A stretch of DNA of 64,000 nt from Agarophyton chilense (Eukaryota > Rhodophyta > Florideophyceae > Gracilariales > Gracilariaceae): contig JARGXX010000095.1 of assembly GCA_030374765.1 (NCBI GenBank), positions 2,604,001 through 2,668,000 of the forward strand. Reading direction: 5' to 3'. The position numbers and the translations under genes were made by a program. The notes under the pieces are model-generated. The model searched no databases, was not told where the DNA came from, and saw only the letters and a program-made list of their open reading frames with translations. Shown piece by piece: positions 20,228 through 32,359 of the stretch (positions are counted from its first letter, which is position 1; each line of letters starts with the position of its first letter).

Positions 20228-20971
20228 TTAAGAGGTGTAAGTAGCCTTCGACCGAGTCGCCCGGGATGACCGGCGTCCATCTTCACTATCCGAAGATTCG
20301 GAGGACGAACTCGATGACGAGCGATTGGGATCGGAATCCGATAAATCCTCTTGGAGGTGAACCCTCTTCTTGGACTTGCGGCGGTCCCGTTTAGCGGAGC
20401 GGTGTTCTTCGTCTTCCGAAACGTCGGGTTTATCCTTCGAGGCTTCTGTGTCTCCGTCCATACGGATAATGGCCTCGAGGGTGTCCAGCCGAGCTCGGAA
20501 GCGTTCCGCTTGCACGCGGTGTTCCTCCACGAGGCTCCGGTACTCCTGGATAAAGACCCCAGGGGTACCAAAGCTTTCCAAAAGGGAGTTCACATCCCTC
20601 CTCAGGGTACGAAGGTCATCGGCGACTCCCCGCACCTGGGCGTCCTCCACCTTGAGGCGGAGGGTAGTAACCTCCTGAAGGAGCTCGACGTGAGCCGCGT
20701 TGGCGATATCGATTCGAGTCTCCAGGCGCTGTAATTCAGGGTCGGCCCGACTTCTGGGTGCTGCTGAGGGGGTCTCCACCACTGGAGCTGGGCCCACAGC
20801 CACGACCTCTTGAGGACCTGAAACCACTGAGGGTGCTCTCCGAGTGTCCGGATCGATACCGGAATCGTTCCGATCTTCGGGAATTGAGCTCCTCGACCTA
20901 GACGGGGCCGGGGGCACTGAATCCGCTTGACGGTTCGATCCAGTCCTGGAACCACGGGTAGGCGGCGACAT
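20228..20971 (-). CDS. gag: Chromovirus first Gag ORF (N-terminal coiled-coil part)
   Basis: An ATG at 20971 opens a 247-codon ORF: a Ser/Pro/Arg-rich start, a predicted coiled coil (LQRLETRIDIANAAHVELLQ to about RARLDTLEAII), then a highly charged Lys/Arg and Ser/Asp tail. It ends at TAA 20228-20230, in phase with the next Gag ORF, whose codons follow without shift. So the two are either one protein interrupted by a stop or two products linked by readthrough. The older relative at 23-29 kb has a similar Lys- and Ser-rich ORF in the same place. Confidence 0.75.
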   Translation of the reverse strand: MSPPTRGSRTGSNRQADSVPPAPSRSRSSIPEDRNDSGIDPDTRRAPSVVSGPQEVVAVGPAPVVETPSAAPRSRADPELQRLETRIDIANAAHVELLQEVTTLRLKVEDAQVRGVADDLRTLRRDVNSLLESFGTPGVFIQEYRSLVEEHRVQAERFRARLDTLEAIIRMDGDTEASKDKPDVSEDEEHRSAKRDRRKSKKRVHLQEDLSDSDPNRSSSSSSSESSDSEDGRRSSRATRSKATYTS

Positions 20972-21179
20972 GCTGCAGACACGACACCGACGACTCGGGG
21001 TAACGATGAAATTCGATCACGAGATTCCCGGAGAACGGATGACGTAACACAAAACAAAAATAAAAAACCAATTCCCCCCTTTCCAAAGGGGACCACTACA
21101 ACAAATCTTCACGACGGTGCTTCCTCTTCCAAGAGATATTCCAACACGTGGATGACCAACCCAAAAGTCCGAGAACGGA

Positions 21180-21197
21180 TTCTAAGTCGGGATACCA
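21180..21197 (-). other. Primer-binding site of chromovirus
   Basis: Sense strand TGGTATCCCGACTTAGAA, two bases after the 5' LTR. Its complement ends in CCA. It differs from the older element's site (29458-29475) at one position. The primer tRNA was not identified; it is not the usual initiator-Met sequence as I remember it. Confidence 0.75.
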
Positions 21198-21199
21198 CT

Positions 21200-22098
21200 T
21201 GTGGAGCAAAACCCGGCGACGGGAAGTGCTCTCAAGGTGTTCGAAGCCTTGCTCCCTGGGGGGAGGCAGACTCAGAGACAGAGCCCTCCGTTCCACCTGT
21301 AGTGTGGGGTGTAACTCCCACGGGGAATTCCGGCAGTACCGACGGAGGTGAGGGGTAGAAACCGTTGGATCGGGAATGAGTATGGGTATCCCAAAGAATG
21401 GGGGAAATCCGGCGAAGAGGAAAAACGGGGCGAGGGTCGGGCACTAACAGGCACCGGACCCGAGAACCAGAAAAGGGGCGAAACAACAAAAGAAACCCAA
21501 TACAGGGGCGAAAACCTGTCCTCGAAAGGAAACACAAAAAGCACGCAACAAGTAAGCAGAACCCCCACGGGGTATCGTGCACGCAGGTCGTCTGAGCGGT
21601 CCCAAGGGGGTGGTTCCACGGAATCCAAACGTGGGCACTCTCCAAGTGGAGTCGTGTCCCTACGCAGGCGTTGCTAACCAGAGCCCGTTCCGGGTTGTAA
21701 GGCCGAAACGATGGCGACGAAGAACCTCTAAAGGTATCGAAGACCAACCTTGGTTACCATTTACTTTGAGCTTCGGACTGTCAGATCTCATCTCCCTAAG
21801 TAGGGCCCACTAACTAAACTCTACAGTAGTGCACACCTACTCAGGGCCATACACGTGGAGATCCCACTGCCAGGGCCCAAAAATCCAACGTTCTAACAAA
21901 TATCCGAAATTCGGTGCCAAAATTAAGCCACGTGTATCACGGGGCCAATCCAACCATGGGCCATCCGAATTTTCACTTCAGAAAACAGTGCCACCTCAGC
22001 ACACCTTAGAGGGGATCGTAGTCATAACCTTCGGAGGGTTCAACCCTCATTCTATGAGTTTCATCTTCAAGTATCCCCTAACTGGGCGTTGCTCTACA
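21200..22098 (-). repeat. 5' LTR of chromovirus
   Basis: 899 bp, bounded by TGTGG and CTACA on the plus strand, the partner of 11376-12271. It carries the element's promoter by analogy with other LTRs, although I see no strong TATA box in it. Confidence 0.92.
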
Positions 22099-22103
22099 AT
22101 ATC
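22099..22103 (+). repeat. Target-site duplication, right (ATATC)
   Basis: Identical to 11371-11375. It marks the point where the decayed host sequence resumes. Confidence 0.9.
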
Positions 22104-22972
22104 TAGAAGAACACGTATGCTGGCGATGTTTGGAAGAAGATGATTCGGTAACTGACAATCGTTTTTAAGGCCCATCCCCCACGCATCTCCGCACTTTACC
22201 CTGTCTGTCTTAAGGGAAAAGGATCTCAAGTCAACAGCGAGAAGGAGATACCACTCTGCGATATTGGGAAGGATGTTGTTCGAAAGTCAAAGGTTTCAAG
22301 CGAGTTAGGCACACACTTTCGCATATTGCCCTTGAAATCGAGCACAAGCTGTTAAAGAACACAGCAACGACCACATGATTTCCCAGAAGGTTTGAAAGGA
22401 ATGAATTTCAAGAGAGTCATGGTGGAAAAGCTCTTCGTTTAGAATCTCCCAGGAATTGTCCTGTTATCAAATAATAGTCAACTCCTTTCCGAGAAAAATT
22501 CTGATCGATGGTTGGTAAAGTATAATTGTTTTCTGGCTCTGGCTATCTCATCGACGTGGAGTAACATACACTCTTTCGAACCTTACAATAACAACTGGGC
22601 GACTTTGGTGTTACATACTAAGCAACAAGGACAAGACTCGCAGACGATTTAGATTTATCACGCATTGGAGAAACTATATGCTAGAATTGCCCAAAACGAA
22701 AAGGACAAGATGCATGATATTCATTCAAATACATATATAAAGGTTTGGTGCTTCTGTGAGAAATAACCAAGCTCATTAACCAGAGTAAGATCAGCACTCA
22801 TCACCCCGCAAGGGACATCGATCGATGCGCAAGTAAATGTTTCGTCGTCCTATTGTATTTGATGATGTCTCTTCATAGAACCATACGGAGTTACGAAGTC
22901 CTGCTGGTAATTGATTGTGATCTGCAATGGCGTCAATAGCCTATTCGAAGGCCGGGACCTCAGAGTGCCCAC
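22104..22972. other. Decayed host sequence right of the chromovirus
   Basis: This should be the continuation of the interrupted kinase-like gene. Plus-strand frames are short (for example LCDIGKDVVRKSKVSSEL near 22255-22300 and ALEKLYARIAQNEKDK near 22660-22710) and none is recognised. It probably contains the junction with the older chromovirus, whose 3' end is lost here. Confidence 0.4.
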
Positions 22973-24330
22973 TTAGTTGAGGTGCAGAGCCCTACTCTTG
23001 GATTGCTTGGGTTGTAGTATGGTCTGGAGTGTTACCCAAGTCTTGCGATTGAACCTTTCCTGTATCATTTGGTGAAATTGACTCCGGTTCTGGGGGTGTC
23101 GTGCCAACGGTTGGGTACGCTGTAACTTCACGTTTAACTTGCAGTAACTGTTTATGTATTGGAGAGGGGACTGGGGCAGTTTGAGTTGCTCCATCCGCTG
23201 ATCCAGATGGTGGTGCAAGTTCAGCTTGGATGCCCTATGGGCCGTCCCGGGGACCACTGGGCGCCGTGGTACAACCTTTACTGGGGTATTTTGAGACCGG
23301 GTCTACGGATAAGGTGTTCTTGAGTCCATCCATTCGAACCATAATGATGTGTTAATTCGCTAAGATTACCTCATATGGTACTGTAGACTTCGGGAGTAGC
23401 TTAGATTTGATATCAACATCGATACGAGAATCGTCTCTTTCCTCGGATGGTGTCGGTCTCGATCCACTGGGAGGGATATGAATGACGACATAGTCACCAC
23501 TTCCAACCTTGGTAATCCTCTTCACCCCTTGGTCGTAGTAAGCGTTATAACGCTTTTGGACTACAGTCAATCTTGCAATGGCTCTCTTTAAGGTTGTTCT
23601 GAGTTTGTTGAGTATATTCTTCTTGAACTGAGCGGAGGTAAGTGTACCAGCTGTTAGGCAGTTCTCGCGTCCTGATTGAAGAATAATACTATGAAGAGTA
23701 CGTGAGAGGACCAGTCCAAAACTAGTAGTCTGCGTAGATCGGTGTACCTGAAGGTTGTAGGCATATAATAGGGGCTGAACATAATCAGACCATCGAGTTT
23801 GGTGGTCTTCTTCATAGTGTCGTAGTCTGGCCACGAGGGTTTTTGTTGAAGCGTTCCACTTGGCCGTTCGTCTGCAGATGGTACGCCGTAGTGTAGTAAT
23901 GCTTCAACCCAAGCATGATACATAATGCTTCAAAGAACTTCGAAGCTAAGTTCGAGCAATTGCCGGTGAGTATGTACATTGAGGCGCCATACAGTTATAC
24001 CCAATTATTTAGGAAGGCTCTTTCTAAGACCGTCGAAGTTGTGCTCTTCAGGTTTATGGCCCTTGTGATGTTGGAAAACCGATCGGTGATGACCACGACG
24101 AATCGGTAACCCTCTGAGGTTTTTGGAAGTGGTCCTAGGATTTCGATAGCTACAAATTACAAGGGCCCAACCGCGGAGAAAAGGTTCAAGTACTTCCTGT
24201 GCCTATGTAAATCACCTCGGGTTTTTACACAAGAAGCGCAGCGAGCCACATAGGTGTAAACATCGTGGGCCGATTGGGGCCAGTAGAAGCGTTTCTTAAA
24301 CGTATAATATAACCGTGTGGCTCCTGGATT
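22973..24330 (-). pseudogene. pol: Integrase and C-terminal tail of older element
   Basis: Blocks such as WSDYVQPLLYAYNLQVHRST and FGLVLSRTLHS near 23690-23790 match the C-terminal half of the younger element's integrase (YAYNTQVHRVTSLSPFELVLSRT). A GDYVVIHIP stretch near 23480 precedes the GPY/F position. Upstream, weaker matches to the zinc-finger and catalytic core lie near 23850-24330, with several frameshifts. Not functional. Confidence 0.7.
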
Positions 24331-24519
24331 ACCTGACAGTCTCGGGTAATGCCCTCAATACAACACGTTTAGTCGTAAAGACTCTGGTACAACCTTTTGG
24401 AGTGCTCTGTCCAAGGTACAACGACACACTAGGTATCCTTCATGGTCTCTATCGAACTTAAATCCTTTGATGCCAATTTGGTTGCTCAATGTCCTGTAGT
24501 AGGTGTCCGTAGTTAGTGC

Positions 24520-26904
24520 TCACAAGAATTCCTCTCGGGTTGTGGGAGTGTCCTCCCCTTCTTTGATGGCTCCTACCACTTCAGATGATTCCATTTCAGG
24601 GTAGTCCTCCCTCCATCCTTCTCCATCATCCCATAGTCCTTTTCGTTCGTCCATACCGTACCCTTGTGCCAGCTGAATCTTAAAGCCTTGTATATCATCT
24701 TCTACCGATTCGGTCTCCAGCCCATCGGTATTCAAAAGGGCCATCGCGTCAGCGATGTTATGTTTTATAACAGAACTGTATTGGACTTCGTAGTCCAACT
24801 CCGAGAATCAAATTTTCCATCAAGCTAACCGTCCTAAGGCGTCTGCCAGACCAAATATCCGCCATACTGCTTGGTGATCCGTTCGTACAGTAAAACGGGC
24901 ACGATATAGGTAAAGTCGCAGCATCAACATGCTCTTTACCACAGCAAGGATTTTTCTTCCGTGTCCAAGTAGTTTTTTTCAGTCGGTATGAGCGCTCGGC
25001 TCCAATACCCAATTGGTGCCCTTGATTCATCGTCCTGCTCCTGCATCAGACAGCAACTAATCTGGGCGTCTGAGGGATCAGTATCCACTTTGTATGGCTT
25101 TCCCGTCTTCGGTAATGCAAATATAAGAGATGAATACAGCGCCACTTTCAAGAGAGGGAAGGCATGCTGTTCGTCTTATTCTTCATACACAAACCTTTCT
25201 GGTCGTACTTTTTGGAGACGTCAGTTTGGAGGGGCTGCTATCTTTGCAAAGCCTTTGATAAACCTGCCATGAACGTTGCACAAACCTTTGAAGGAGCGTA
25301 TCTCCGTTTGAGTTGACGGGGTTTTCGCTTCTTGTACTGCTCTGAGGTTTCGTTTGGCTACTTTGAGTTTGATGGGCTGATTTTGTGCCCGATATACTGT
25401 ACCTTCTGGTCTAAAAACATGCACTCGCTTCACTTCAGTGTTACTCAACCCTTTCTCAAGAGATCCAGTACGTTACGAACGTCCTAGTAGTGCTCCTCCA
25501 TGGTTTTGGAGTAGATCACCACGTCGTCTATATAGACCAATGCGGTTTTCCACCTAATTTTTGACAGTATATTGTCAAATGTTTTTCCGAAGGTTGCTCG
25601 CGCATTGCTTAAACCAAAAGGCATCCGGCGGAATCGGTAGAGACCAGCGTGACTGGTAAACGCGGTCTTATCTTTGTCCTCCTCGGGTATCTCTATTTTC
25701 CAATGCACACAGTTGGCATCCAATGTGGTGAATATATTTGCGTCTCCTGGAGAATCGATGTATTCATTAATTCTAAGTATCGGATACGAGTCCCTTGCCG
25801 TAACGGAATTCAGCCTCCGATAGTCGATAGAGAACCACATTCATGTTCCCCCTCATTTTTGCACAAGCACCACGGGGCTTGCCCATTCCGCATTTGCGGG
25901 TTCAATCACACCTTCACGCAGCATGCTCTGCACCTCCTATACTTCTATCACATGTGATTTTGGACCGGCCCGGTACGCTTGCTGCTGAATAGGCTTGACG
26001 TCTGGCTCCAAGTCTTTACGATGCTGGGTTGCTCCTATCGCACCAAGCCATCCATACCACATGGTTTCGAACGGCTCCAGTAGGGGGAGTAATTTTTTTC
26101 GGATTCTTACACCTTTAAGTCCGATATTTACTTCTGCTCTCCAATCCATCACTCTCTTCAGTTCCATGTTGTTGTCAGTCCTCTCTCCTTTTTCGGAGTT
26201 TTCCTTTATCTTCTGGTTTTCATTCTCCCTCGCCTCCTTCTCCTTATCGTTCACGTCCAAATGAGACCATGATGGTTTCATTGTGAAGATGTGACCCGGT
26301 GCCAGGAGCGCTAAGCCGATGACGGTATTCTTGGAGAGCTTCACCATATGGTTGCTGAAGTTGCTGAAGTGTACCTTGAAATGTTTGTGCGGTATATTCT
26401 CGACCGTTCCATATAACATCAAGTTCTTGTGTTTGTCCACCAACTTGGCATGGTTCTGAATGGATAACATACCTGGTCGAAAGGATGTGAATTGTACTAC
26501 TATTTCATGGGAAGGTGGAATGGATACACTGTGGGCTAACAGGACCTAATTGGATATTATCCCTGCTATTTGGTTTGAAATCTCCGGTCTGGTGTTCTGT
26601 TCCTGGGGTTTTCGGCGCTTACCGATAATGGCAATGCCGTTCCATTGTTGACAAGAAACGTCTGGGGTCAGGGGAATATACCCCTGATGCGGCGGTCGAT
26701 AAACGATGCCGCCAGAATGCAGTTCGTAGCCAGTTGATCGATCACAATAAAGCGGACCCTTACGTTCAGGTTTCTAACCATGACCAGGAGGGCAAGGTAA
26801 CCACGGACTGAAACAGGTCTATTTATAGCATCCACGGTTGGTTTTTGCAATGTGCAGGGCTGTATCCAATCCAACAACATCGGTTCTAATGGTCGGGCAT
26901 TCAC
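24520..26904 (-). pseudogene. pol: Protease, RT and RNase H of older element
   Basis: The protease relic lies at 26668-26904, where the DTG motif reads LLDWIQP and is lost. RT lies at 25484-25840 with DYRRLNSVTARDSYP, FTTLDANCVHW, RMPFGLSNARATF and ALVYIDDVVIYS, so the catalytic aspartates survive. RNase H lies near 24936-25100 with VDTDPSDAQISCCLMQ and YWSRALIPTEKNY, followed by MDYEVQYSSVIKHNIADAMA. Several frameshifts separate the parts. In sequence it is clearly the older sister of the 14.4-18.9 kb pol. Confidence 0.8.
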
Positions 26905-27240
26905 CGGATTGGGTTCCGCTCATGTATACAGGACAGTAACACATAGAACCAAATGTTAAGTAGCAAACCCAAGGGTTCTGTTTATCTTGTAGTTACTGTG
27001 AAAGAGGAAGCATATAGTGACTTGGTCACCCATCACCTCTTCCTCTCCAGTGACCAATGGGTATTAATACATACTCGAACCAGATGGTATTGGAGGTCCT
27101 TCCGGATGTGCCCGATTGGGACTGGACTTCGCTTTAAACGGTTGGCGTTTTCCGCCTCGTAGACGGGCTCAGTTTCTTGAGTTCCGTCCGTGACCAAATT
27201 GATCTATTGAGGCGCCATGGAGCGCACAATTGCGTTTCTT

Positions 27241-29348
27241 TTAGCGCAAACCGCTGCGGGTTGGGTACCAAAGGCTTTTCCATGGTTCTGCTGCTGCACC
27301 TGTGAGAGCATGGCTCGTATCTGGGGAGCGAAGCTGGTCCACTGCGGTGCTAAATGCTGGGGCGATGAACAAGAACCAGCAGAGGAGGTTGCTTGTTGCG
27401 GGGTCTCTTAGCGCCATTGTAGTTGGTATTGGTTGGACCTTATTCGGGAGTGGCATTGCAGTTCTGTATGAGGGCTGCCCACCAACTTGGTTAGCATATG
27501 GTACTGCAAAACTCTGATGGTGTGTAGTGGATACCACCGGTGAGGGAATCGGTGATGGTTCCGACGGTAACGCACCAGCTAGTGAACTTGACCAGTTTGA
27601 GCTGGGGAGCAAATGTTCTCCGACCTGAGAGATGGCCATCAGATGAATCGCTTGTCTATGAAGTGTGGGCCCAGCTGATCTGTCATCGGTCTTGGATGCT
27701 TCTTCGATGCCGAAGACTGACCGTTTCGGTTTATTTTTTGTCTCTTTCGGTGTGGAAGCCACTGTCGTTTTCCCTATTCGTAGCGTATGTCCTATCCCCT
27801 GAGCATAACGCACCAGTGCGTTATAATCCACCTCACGGTTAGTACCAAGGTAGTTCCCTACCTGCAACCTTATTTGTTTGTCAATGTTATCAGTATACAT
27901 GGGCTTCACTCTTGTGGGAGTAAAAACGCTACCGCATCGGAACGCCGTCACCCAGAGCGAGCTTGCGTAATCGAGTTCGGTTTGTCCTGCTCGTTGACGG
28001 TGTATGAGCACCTCAAAGTAGGCCTCCCGAATCACCTCTTCTGTCGCATAGGTTTCCACGAAGAATTTATCCATCTGTGGCTATGTAGTCAGTATTTATC
28101 TCTGTTCATCATCCACCGCCGTGGTACTTCCCTGTAAGCGGTTGTGAAACATGTTGCTGGCTTCATTTTTGCTGTAAAACTGAAATAACCACATTGCTAC
28201 ACCTTCTGAAAACCCATTTCGGTCCCAAGCTATCTTGAAACTCTGCAGTAAGTATATGATGGCGATGGGGTCATCTCCCGAAAAACGGGTATCTTCCATC
28301 GGGAAACTAAGCTTCCGGTGATGCTTAGTTATCTTTTGAGCAACATATTTGGTATATTCAGAGCTCTTGTTTTCTGAAATATAGGTGTGATATTCGACTA
28401 CCTTTGTAAAAAAAGTCGTTCAACGGGTTGATCACCAGTACCTCGGGATCCCTGTGGGAAGTTATCTCTGACGAGTCATACCGTCTGGTCTTACCTGTGT
28501 GGTTATTCTTCCCATTCTTACGACGGGAATCCTTCCTGCGTTTCTCTGAACCTTTTTTTCTGTCATGCACTGACCAACTTGATTCGATTTCCGAGCTCAA
28601 AGAGCCAGGGTCTGAATGGTGCCCATTTCTCTTTGCCTTTTTAGTTTTCTTCTTTTTCTTACCAGATGGTCGTCGGTGTCGCTCCTCCTCCGAGCTCAAT
28701 GACCCTTCTTTACCACCAGGGTCTCCTCCAATAATTCTATATGCAGCTCTACCAAAAGTTTTCGGTAGGTAAGTATACACTGGGCCTTCAATAGCCGGAG
28801 GCTCTGCCACTCTCTAAATTCGGTTATGTGGCTTCTCAATAGTTTTTCGAAGTTGGAAGGTTGGTTCGGAGATCTCAGAAACCACCATGAGGTTTCTTAA
28901 GAGAGGTTTGGGCCTCCACCTTGGCGGTGTTTGCTTTCGCCTCTACCTGGGGTTGGAAAAAGCCATGATTCCGTAAGGATAGCACCACCAATTGGTCTAT
29001 TTGTCCTCTAACCTCGTTCTAGAGGTAATTTATGATAAATAACGGCACATAGTCCATCACTTCCGAATAGGTACGATCCACCACCACAAGGGTAGTTGTA
29101 TCCATATTGAGACAGGGACCAGGGGTTTCTTCTTTTTATCTAACCATATCAGTATGTCCGGCTTCTGTCAAGGGATCTTCTGTTTCTCGATTCGTCTTAT
29201 TGACCTGAGTGGTTCTCGGCTTCAGAAGAAGTTCCTCCAGGTTGTCCAAGATTGGTTGTGCAAGTCCTCCCTGTGGAGAAAGACCACCAACTGCTACACT
29301 AGGCGCCCTAGGGACGCGCCTCAGTGCATTTTTAGATGACTTGTACAT
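27241..29348 (-). pseudogene. gag: Gag region of older element
   Basis: Three successive blocks: a Lys/Ser-rich N-terminal ORF (28358-29348 with a break), a short ORF with FSGDDPIAIIYLLQSFKIAW (28096-28299) that aligns with the FTGTDPILVLDFLARF part of the younger Gag, and a 277-codon ORF (27241-28074) with RQRAGQTELDYASSL and VDYNALVRYAQG. The last matches the younger element's LTYLELVQYAQAEG. The CCHC knuckle is not intact. Confidence 0.7.
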
Positions 29349-29457
29349 TGAGGTAAACTAATAATTGAGCAGTTGCTGTTTCAGTGACTATTTCACTAAA
29401 CGATACGGATCCAACTCCAAATCCTCCCTTTCAATTCCAAACGTGGTGAAAACCAAT

Positions 29458-29475
29458 TTCTAAGTCGGGAGACCA
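29458..29475 (-). other. Primer-binding site of older element
   Basis: Sense strand TGGTCTCCCGACTTAGAA, 17 of 18 positions equal to the site of the complete chromovirus. It marks the start of a 5' LTR to the right (from about 29481, reading TGGTATAAAA on the plus strand). Confidence 0.65.
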
Positions 29476-29480
29476 AAATA

Positions 29481-32359
29481 TGGTATAAAAAAAAATGGTA
29501 GCGAAAGGGGTAATAACTGCCGGTTCTAGGGAGCGCGGGATGTGCTCGACCTAGGAGGCGAAGATTGAGGATACCTGTTAGGTATGGCAGCACCGGCCAC
29601 TAAAGTGTGCAACGGGAACGGTACACTTACTGAGAGCTCGTTGGTAGACGATAATATACAGTGCTCGCGGGTCAAGAAAACAATAAGAACACTAGGCTCG
29701 TCTTTATGATCGACTGTACACACCAAAAGGGGTAAAGTAGTTTAGTAGGTGCTTGTCTTTACAATAATGACAGCGGTGGCCATGCTTGGTGAAGACATAT
29801 CTCACCAATCACCGGACCTACGTTGGGGCTCCTCGTCACGTGGCAACGAGGTGGTTCATTTGAGGGGCGCCTCCCTATCTACTTACTCTTATCTAAATAA
29901 TACTATATTAGCGAAAAGCTAAGCTAATTGCTAACTAAACCACTATAGAACACGGCGCATGCCGGCAACCGTCCAGGTCCCCCACATGGCATAACTAATT
30001 CATGGTTATAGCTCACTATACTACATTGACATGGCGTAATGAAAATGAACATTTCAGTTTCTTTTTCACGCTGACACAAATACTGGTGTTGCAAATAGTG
30101 ACTTCGAAAGTCTTCCTAATATCCCCGAAGTCGGATATTTGAGCAGGTTACTATGTTAGCGTAGAACCGGGAATCGAACGTCAAGGTCCCTGTGTACATC
30201 GAGAGGAGGAATTTTTTTTCTCAAACTGTTGATTCCAGTCACAGAGAGAAGCAAATAGACCACGTCTTTTGTCTTCGAAGCAGTCCATCTATCTAAGAAA
30301 AGAGTACCAAAACCTTGCGCCGATACAGTAACGATAGAGTTGTTGACTTGACGTAGAATTCAAGAACTCGCGCGTAGTTGGCATCAAGAATTCTCCCTCC
30401 CATTTTCGAAGAGGTTAAAGTCTGATCAAAAAGAGAAAGGTCCGCCAATTTAGAAAATTTGAAAAGTGGATCGTCTCATTCTCTACGAATTAAAACCGAA
30501 AACGGAAGCATGTGATTCATGACCAGTGAATTAATCAACATGCAGAACTTAGAACGCCTCTCATAAGAACCAAAACTCCCTGCACTGTTGTTTTCAACTT
30601 TCAAAGTTGCAAAATGTCCGTCGGACTCCTTTTATACCTCATGTTTGGAGCTGTCTGTTTGTTTGTTCAGAATGTGCACGAGATTTGGTAATGGAGTCTG
30701 TGGAACTCCAAAACACATAGTTGATCTCCATCCCAAGTTTTTTGTAGTGAACCGCAGAGTGCATCCGATTGTACTAAAAATCTTCCCCTCCCTATGTCCC
30801 AGCTCTACATTCCAGAATATTTTTTATAGCTTCGTCGCATTCAACGTTTATGCTAAAGATTAGTAGGAGCAATTATGGCAGGTCGTAATCCTTAGAGATA
30901 GGCATCACAGTGATCGGACGTGTGCACTATTGTAAAACACTTATCAAACACTAGCTCTGCGTGGGATTGTTTTGCTTTTCTGGAAACGAGGATCCAGTTG
31001 AACTATAGTAGTTTTGGTTAGACATGAAACAAGTAGCCACAGAGTAAACGTAAGCAGTAAGAAGACAGACCGTAATGAAATTTAGTATGTTAACAAACTT
31101 CTTTTGTTGGAAGCTTCGACAAATTTACAAATCAGAACGATGTGACCAGTTGCAACACTTTTGAAAAAAATAAAAGAAAACGATGCGAAGCAAAAATTGT
31201 TTCAAGAGCAGAGGTGCTCATTTTAGAGCTCTTTGTATCAGCCTATCTTGTAACTGAAAAGAATTGAATGTACTTGCTGATATTTTTTGCCTTGAATGAG
31301 AAACAGCTTAGGGTTCCATGTGTCTTTTTTTCTTTTTCAAAAGGGGAATGCAGGTTTCCTAGCATTAAACATTCCGGCGTTAATGATATATAATCTTCTT
31401 GAATTTTGATACTGATCGTCAAATACAGTAACTATGAAATCACGAACTGCATCAAAGTATATTCAATGTAGAAGAGGAAACGTCTTCGTTTTGTGATACT
31501 ATTGACGACGATGCTCGAAAACATCATGGAAGCTATGTGAGTAACGTAGGTCAGTCAGAAAGACAAGTGTCTATTTTAGCTCTGTACTGTGGGCTTCAAT
31601 TGAGCTGGAGCATCTTCCAGATGCGCCAATTAGTAATTTATTATAATTATTTCTTCTTTGCCTGCCGGTGAGTAGCGTCGGCGTGCAAAGGCACCGCAGC
31701 GTATATTAAAAAATTTTGACTTTCACAGCACTACAATCGTCGTAGAAGTAAGACGAATAAGTGGTTAAGAAATTTTCTGAAGGCATGTCTGCTTGAAGCA
31801 AAGAGACGCTTTCCACTAGTCTCAATTCGTCCCTTTGCTCTCAATACTTCTCTCTACACCCACCGTTTCCTACCCAGAATTTGATCGTACCATTTTTGGG
31901 AACGGTACAGTTGCAGTAGGTGTTCTAACGACAACAATGGACTGATTAAGAATAAGAATTCGTAGTTCACGGTTATAGACATGTCCACACACAAGCGTTC
32001 AATTATAATTGGCTCTCTCTTATGTCCACTAATATAGACATAAGTTTTCCCGGTTCAAAAGGGGGCTTAGCCACAGAGACAACTATTTGTGCAAGCTGCG
32101 TTTTGAGGGGAGGCTGATCAACTTGGCACGTGTACGGCGTGGGTGACAACCCGATGCTCAGTGAGAGCACGCCCAACGGCCGTCCATTCTCCATCTGCCT
32201 CGAGCCACCACTCGCCTCAACGTTCCACGCTGTTTCGCTTTTACACATAAGCTTCAGCTCCCCGCCAGTGGCTTGCTTGATCCGGTTGAGTTTCATCTCG
32301 GCCCCCTATACGTTGCTTCTCAAGCGCCACATCGATCGCCTGCACCGTTAGCACATACA
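29481..32359. other. Probable decayed 5' LTR, then no gene
   Basis: By position, the first several hundred bases should be the 5' LTR of the older element, but no partner copy is present to define it. The rest is AT-rich, with short ORFs only (the longest at 30588-30863 is unrecognised). A tRNA T-arm-like stretch near 30168-30185 has no matching D-arm or acceptor. Confidence 0.5.

Larger units (their letters stand above)
11376..22098 (-). mobile_element. Complete chromovirus (Ty3-type with chromodomain), 10.7 kb
   Basis: Two LTRs (21200-22098 and 11376-12271), a primer site, a polypurine tract and 5-bp target duplications ATATC on both sides define a full-length element transcribed leftwards. 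Internal order from the 5' end: a first Gag ORF with coiled-coil character, a second Gag ORF with a CCHC knuckle, a protease/RT/RNase H/integrase frame, a chromodomain ORF, a pyrimidine-rich tract and an opposite-strand ORF. The LTRs differ at roughly 25-30 places by hand count, about 97% identity, so the insertion is fairly recent. It landed inside a decayed kinase-like gene already hit by a Tc1 element. Remaining defects are in-frame stops (20228, 17574, 12559) and no frameshift I could detect, apart from the gag/pol shift, which may be programmed. Confidence 0.93.
22973..29475 (-). mobile_element. Older, frameshifted chromovirus-like element
   Basis: This element has the same gene order and orientation as the complete chromovirus, with recognisable Gag, RT (YIDD), RNase H and integrase blocks broken by many stops and frame changes. 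The primer site at 29458-29475 marks the 5' end. No second LTR or target duplication was found, and the 3' end is missing or replaced. Protein similarity to the younger element is clear in RT (FRRMPFGLSNARATF against FRRMPFGLTNAPATF), so the two are members of one lineage of different age. Confidence 0.8.

Noticed and set aside
30160-30190. tRNA gene suggested by a T-arm-like GTTCGATTCCCGG on the minus strand
   Set aside because: No matching acceptor stem, D-arm or anticodon arm upstream.
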